From positions 102,790,888-102,834,188 of the forward strand of contig JBOZIK010000001.1 in the NCBI GenBank assembly GCA_051453625.1: 43,301 nucleotides of DNA, in the 5' to 3' direction. Made by a program: the position numbers and the translations under genes. The notes under the pieces were generated by a model. It did not search any database, had not been told where the DNA came from, and was given only the letters and a program-made list of their open reading frames with translations. Positions 40,351-43,301 of this stretch are shown one piece after another (positions within the stretch are counted from its first letter, which is position 1; every line of letters begins with the position of its first letter). This stretch comes from Welwitschia mirabilis (taxonomy: Eukaryota > Gnetophyta > Gnetopsida > Welwitschiales).

Positions 40351-41890
40351 TGTGCATATCTAACGATTTCTTGATCTATTGAATATGTCCATTTCAAATT
40401 ATTTGGCATCCTCATAGGTCAAGGGCATTTGAGATCTAAGGAGGCATTCATTAATGTATCTATTTTAAAATGCATTGGCCTCCCTCCTTCTAGAAATAGC
40501 AAATTATTAATATTAGTTGATGCATCCATTTTATATTACATTGGCCTTCATCCACCCAAGATATGGTTCATTAAATTGGATTTAAATGTCACTCACCACC
40601 AGTTAGCAAAAGATTCTTAATTCATGTTAAGCACCAAAATCCTCCACTCTTGACTGTGATCGCTACCACATTTGCCTCACAAATGTTTCTCTTCTACATG
40701 TACAAGAAATTTGATTGACTAAGAATACTCATGATAAAGCTATAGAAAATGGGCTTAATCTTTAGGTAAAATGGTTTATTATCAGTGAATTCTTAATGGT
40801 GTAACAATAATGGCTACTTGATACTAAGTGGTAGGTTTATGGTTCAATTCTTAGTGTGCTTGCTGAACTATCTTAAATTAAATTTTATTTAATTTACCTT
40901 GAGCTTAATGTTCTCACAAGATAATTTAATAGTATTAAAATAATTAACATCATGTTTAACATATATAATTATGATAACATTTCAATAATTATTAATGCTC
41001 TTTACATATAAAATTTTAATAATATTTTAACAATTATTAATATCCCTCATCAAGCTTATTTATGATAGCATTTAAATAATTTTAGAAGAAGGAGGGAAAC
41101 ACATGACCTTTTCTTAAGATTTTATTTTTAATAGATGGATATTAATATCACATTAAAGGCATAATACCAATATTCTATACTCATAATTAGACTACTAATC
41201 TTTAAGAAATGACTGTAAGTGATGTCTAAAAATAAATTGCCCACTTTATACATTATTGAAAACTAATTCAAGAAAAGACAATTACAATTGATATTTAATA
41301 CATCTTTTAAGTAATTACATAACTAAAAGTTCAACTTTTTAAATAAAATTTCTTAAGGAAAGCATGAATAATATTTAATCAATTATCATATTTCATTGCT
41401 TATATATATTCAAGAAAAGACGTTCATTACACGATTGCTTAATGTATCAAGACTAAGAAATTTGATAAAGCTATAAGCAATACACATAATAAAACTAGAG
41501 TTTAACTGTCAATGCACATACAATGTGACATTATTTAAGGAAGCTACATAGTGTCCTTAAATCAAAGTTATATAAACTCTAAAATTTTAGAATTTATAAA
41601 GAAAATACAAGTTCATTTTGTAAAATTTTTCCAATAAGACTAGAATAATAATCCTTCACATCTTTGTGCGTACTTCAATAATCATACTCTAGATTTTTTA
41701 CCTATTACACAAGAAGTACGGGATGAGAACTATGAAAATCTCATAGCTTCCAATATGGTCTAGGTAAGGCTAAGCAAGACAAGATAAGAATTTTTCAAAT
41801 ATTAAGATAGGAAAGACAAAATTAATAATTTCAAGAATAAGTTATATCACAAGAACATCGACGTTATGGTTATGAAATAAGAATAATCAA
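40351..41890. other. Unassigned AT-rich stretch
   Basis: Nothing recognised. The 63-codon frame at 40429-40620 contains a local near-duplication (tgcattggcctccctcc and tacattggccttcatcc, ~60 bp apart) and no family motif. Confidence 0.4.
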
Positions 41891-41982
41891 CTTCACTGCC
41901 TCATTTGGTGATTTATAAATTCCACTATCTCATTTGGTGATTTGTGAAGTCTATTACCTAATTCGGTAATCTATAGTTCTTT

Positions 41983-42023
<41 letters not shown>

Positions 42024-42201
42024 CATTTTATTCACTTCATTACCTCATTCAACAATTTGTAAAACCTACGGCCTCATTTGGTGATCTATGATCAATCTAT
42101 TATTCCCATTGCCTTATTTAGTGATCTATGGGATTCTAACTTAACTACCTCATTTGGTGATCTGTGAAGTACACTGCCTCATTCAATGATCTGTGGAATT
42201 A
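41891..42201. repeat. ~30 bp minisatellite, about eight units, interrupted by (TA)n
   Basis: Units are variants of actgcctcatttggtgatctgtgaa, at about 41895, 41926, 41952, 42038, 42068, 42107, 42145 and 42174, with variable spacers. Three precede and five follow the (TA)n run. Confidence 0.85.
41985..42021. repeat. (TA)18 microsatellite
   Basis: Uninterrupted TA dinucleotides for 37 bases between the third and fourth minisatellite units. Confidence 0.97.
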
Positions 42202-43080
42202 CATAACCATAAGTTCATAGAAAATCATAATGTCAATAGAAATATGATAAGGTATAATCACAAAGTATCAACTCACAACAAGAACAACTTGAGTTATATT
42301 ATCAAGACATCAAGTATAAAAAACAGTAGGAGTTAAGACTTGAAACAAGATTAATTCTACTTTATTAAGAATCACACATGTTTATATTTGTTTTATAAGA
42401 AAATAGACAAAATAAACACGATAATAGAATGAATACCAAAAAAAAAAAAAAAAGAACCAATAAGGAAGCAAGAAGAAATAGAACCATGCCCGTATTAGAT
42501 TATGATGTTTGAGGACTTTGAATATTTTCCCAGTTTCTAAAGCTCCTAGATCTCCTAAGCTCCAAAATTTAAAGCCTAGGTATTTTTGGAAATTAAGCTA
42601 AAATTAAGATAGGAAGAACTATATTTATAATGAGAGAATGTGGGTAAGGTTAAATAACTCAAGAATACAAAAGAATACAACATGAACCAACGATAAAGAT
42701 GGGGATTTTATAACATCTATAAAGGCTTGTCTAGCCACCAGGTGCTTTAATAATGTAAAAATAATGCTTTCTATTCTATTATATTTAATCATAATAATGA
42801 TAAAAAGTAAATTATAAGCCTCCCCAATTAACATTTAATCATGCATAATTTCTAGGAATATGTAATAATAATAATAATAAGTAAATGAAATCATTAGTAC
42901 TACAAGAACATTCTTGAAGAGTTATAAGTAATATTTTAGTTAAGACAAAAGAAACTCAAAGATAGTTCAATATAACAATATCTTAAGAAAATAATATTTA
43001 TATCAACTAGAGATTTCAAAATAGATAAAACTTTCTAAATAATTTATTAAACTTAATCTTTACATCTTTTAAAAGAAGTA
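42202..43080. other. Unassigned AT-rich stretch
   Basis: No gene. Contains a 15-A run at about 42438 and a (TAA)6 microsatellite at 42863-42880. The frame 42625-42834 (minus) has no motif. Confidence 0.45.
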
Positions 43081-43084
43081 AAAA

Positions 43085-43291
43085 TATGGATGCGACAGTA
43101 AGATTCACATCTTATGAATTAATATATGGAAAAGGGTAACTCTTTTAATTGAATTTAAGATAAAAACCTTGAAAATAGCTAAAGAACTAGATTGTACTAT
43201 AGATAAAGCCCAAAGAAAATGAATGAAAAATATGAATTTTCTTAATGAAATAAGAATAGGATTCCTCACAAAAAAGGATCTAATTTAAGAA
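43085..43291 (+). mobile_element. Ty3/gypsy integrase C-terminal fragment at the window edge
   Basis: Reads ATVRFTSYELIYGKG, then (after stops and a shift) TLKIAKELDCTIDKAQRK, a stop, and MNFLNEIRIGFLTKKD. The family has T..ST.FTPFELVYG+...LPIE, then a helix ending in L..LNE.R..AL. This is the end of the integrase core and the linker helix after it. The remaining element presumably continues to the right of the window. The upstream core is not recognisable within 200 bp. Confidence 0.78.
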
Positions 43292-43301
43292 AAAACTTAA
43301 A

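Noticed and set aside
41985-42021. Replication origin or matrix attachment site at the (TA) run
   Set aside because: AT-richness alone is not evidence here because the whole window is AT-rich.
42896-42912. gtactacaagaacatt as another CACTA terminus
   Set aside because: It lacks the CACTA start and has no subterminal repeat array; a chance near-match.
1-43301. tRNA, 5S rRNA or snRNA genes
   Set aside because: I looked for tRNA T-loop words (GGTTCGAATCC type) and box-like promoters on both strands and saw none with a foldable context. A computed scan could still find a degenerate one.

Overview
The window looks like repeat-rich, gene-poor nuclear DNA of a flowering plant. It is very AT-rich, has no intact long gene, and is filled with decayed plant transposable elements: Ty3/gypsy chromovirus and Athila/Tat-type relics, LINE relics and an En/Spm-type CACTA end. 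It also holds broken plant gene fragments and a small block of plastid-derived DNA. All family names come from reading translated motifs by eye; no search was run. Five runs of N are present, four of them exactly 100 nt (placeholder gaps) and one of 10 nt, and each lies in or beside repeated sequence.

Layout. 1-5.77 kb: AT-rich DNA with a ~710 bp repeat that recurs at 31.28 kb. 5.77-6.12 kb: a CACTA-type terminus with subterminal repeats. 6.6-14.1 kb: gene-fragment territory. A coiled-coil gene fragment appears three times. A RanBP1-like tail exon follows the first copy. A patchwork of plastid DNA (two 23S rRNA pieces in opposite orientation plus the start of ycf3) sits between 63 bp direct repeats. 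A ~2.6 kb unit is then tandemly duplicated across a gap. 14.9-19.55 kb: a comparatively well-preserved chromovirus on the minus strand, internally duplicated and missing most of its reverse transcriptase. 19.55-21.6 kb: a 140 bp tandem duplication and a second CACTA-like subterminal region. 21.6-23.9 kb: an Athila-type gag-protease relic, minus strand.

24.3-29.4 kb: two LINE ORF1 relics (DUF4283 plus CCHC knuckle, plus strand) flanking a Ty3/gypsy gag fragment and a field of degenerate short repeats. 31.28-35.0 kb: the second copy of the left-edge repeat followed by an Athila/Tat-type pol relic, plus strand. 35-43.3 kb: mostly featureless AT-rich DNA with LTR-like repeat pairs, a regular 19 bp minisatellite, a LINE reverse-transcriptase relic, a ~30 bp minisatellite interrupted by (TA)n, and a gypsy integrase tail at the right edge.

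No gene here appears functional. Many in-frame stops stand where the family has Trp, Gln or Arg, which fits C-to-T decay of methylated, silenced DNA. I found no new defence, metabolic or regulatory system. The items most worth a second look are the plastid patchwork with its long flanking repeats, the possible CACTA element carrying captured gene pieces, and the unidentified conserved reading frames inside the 2.6 kb duplicated unit.
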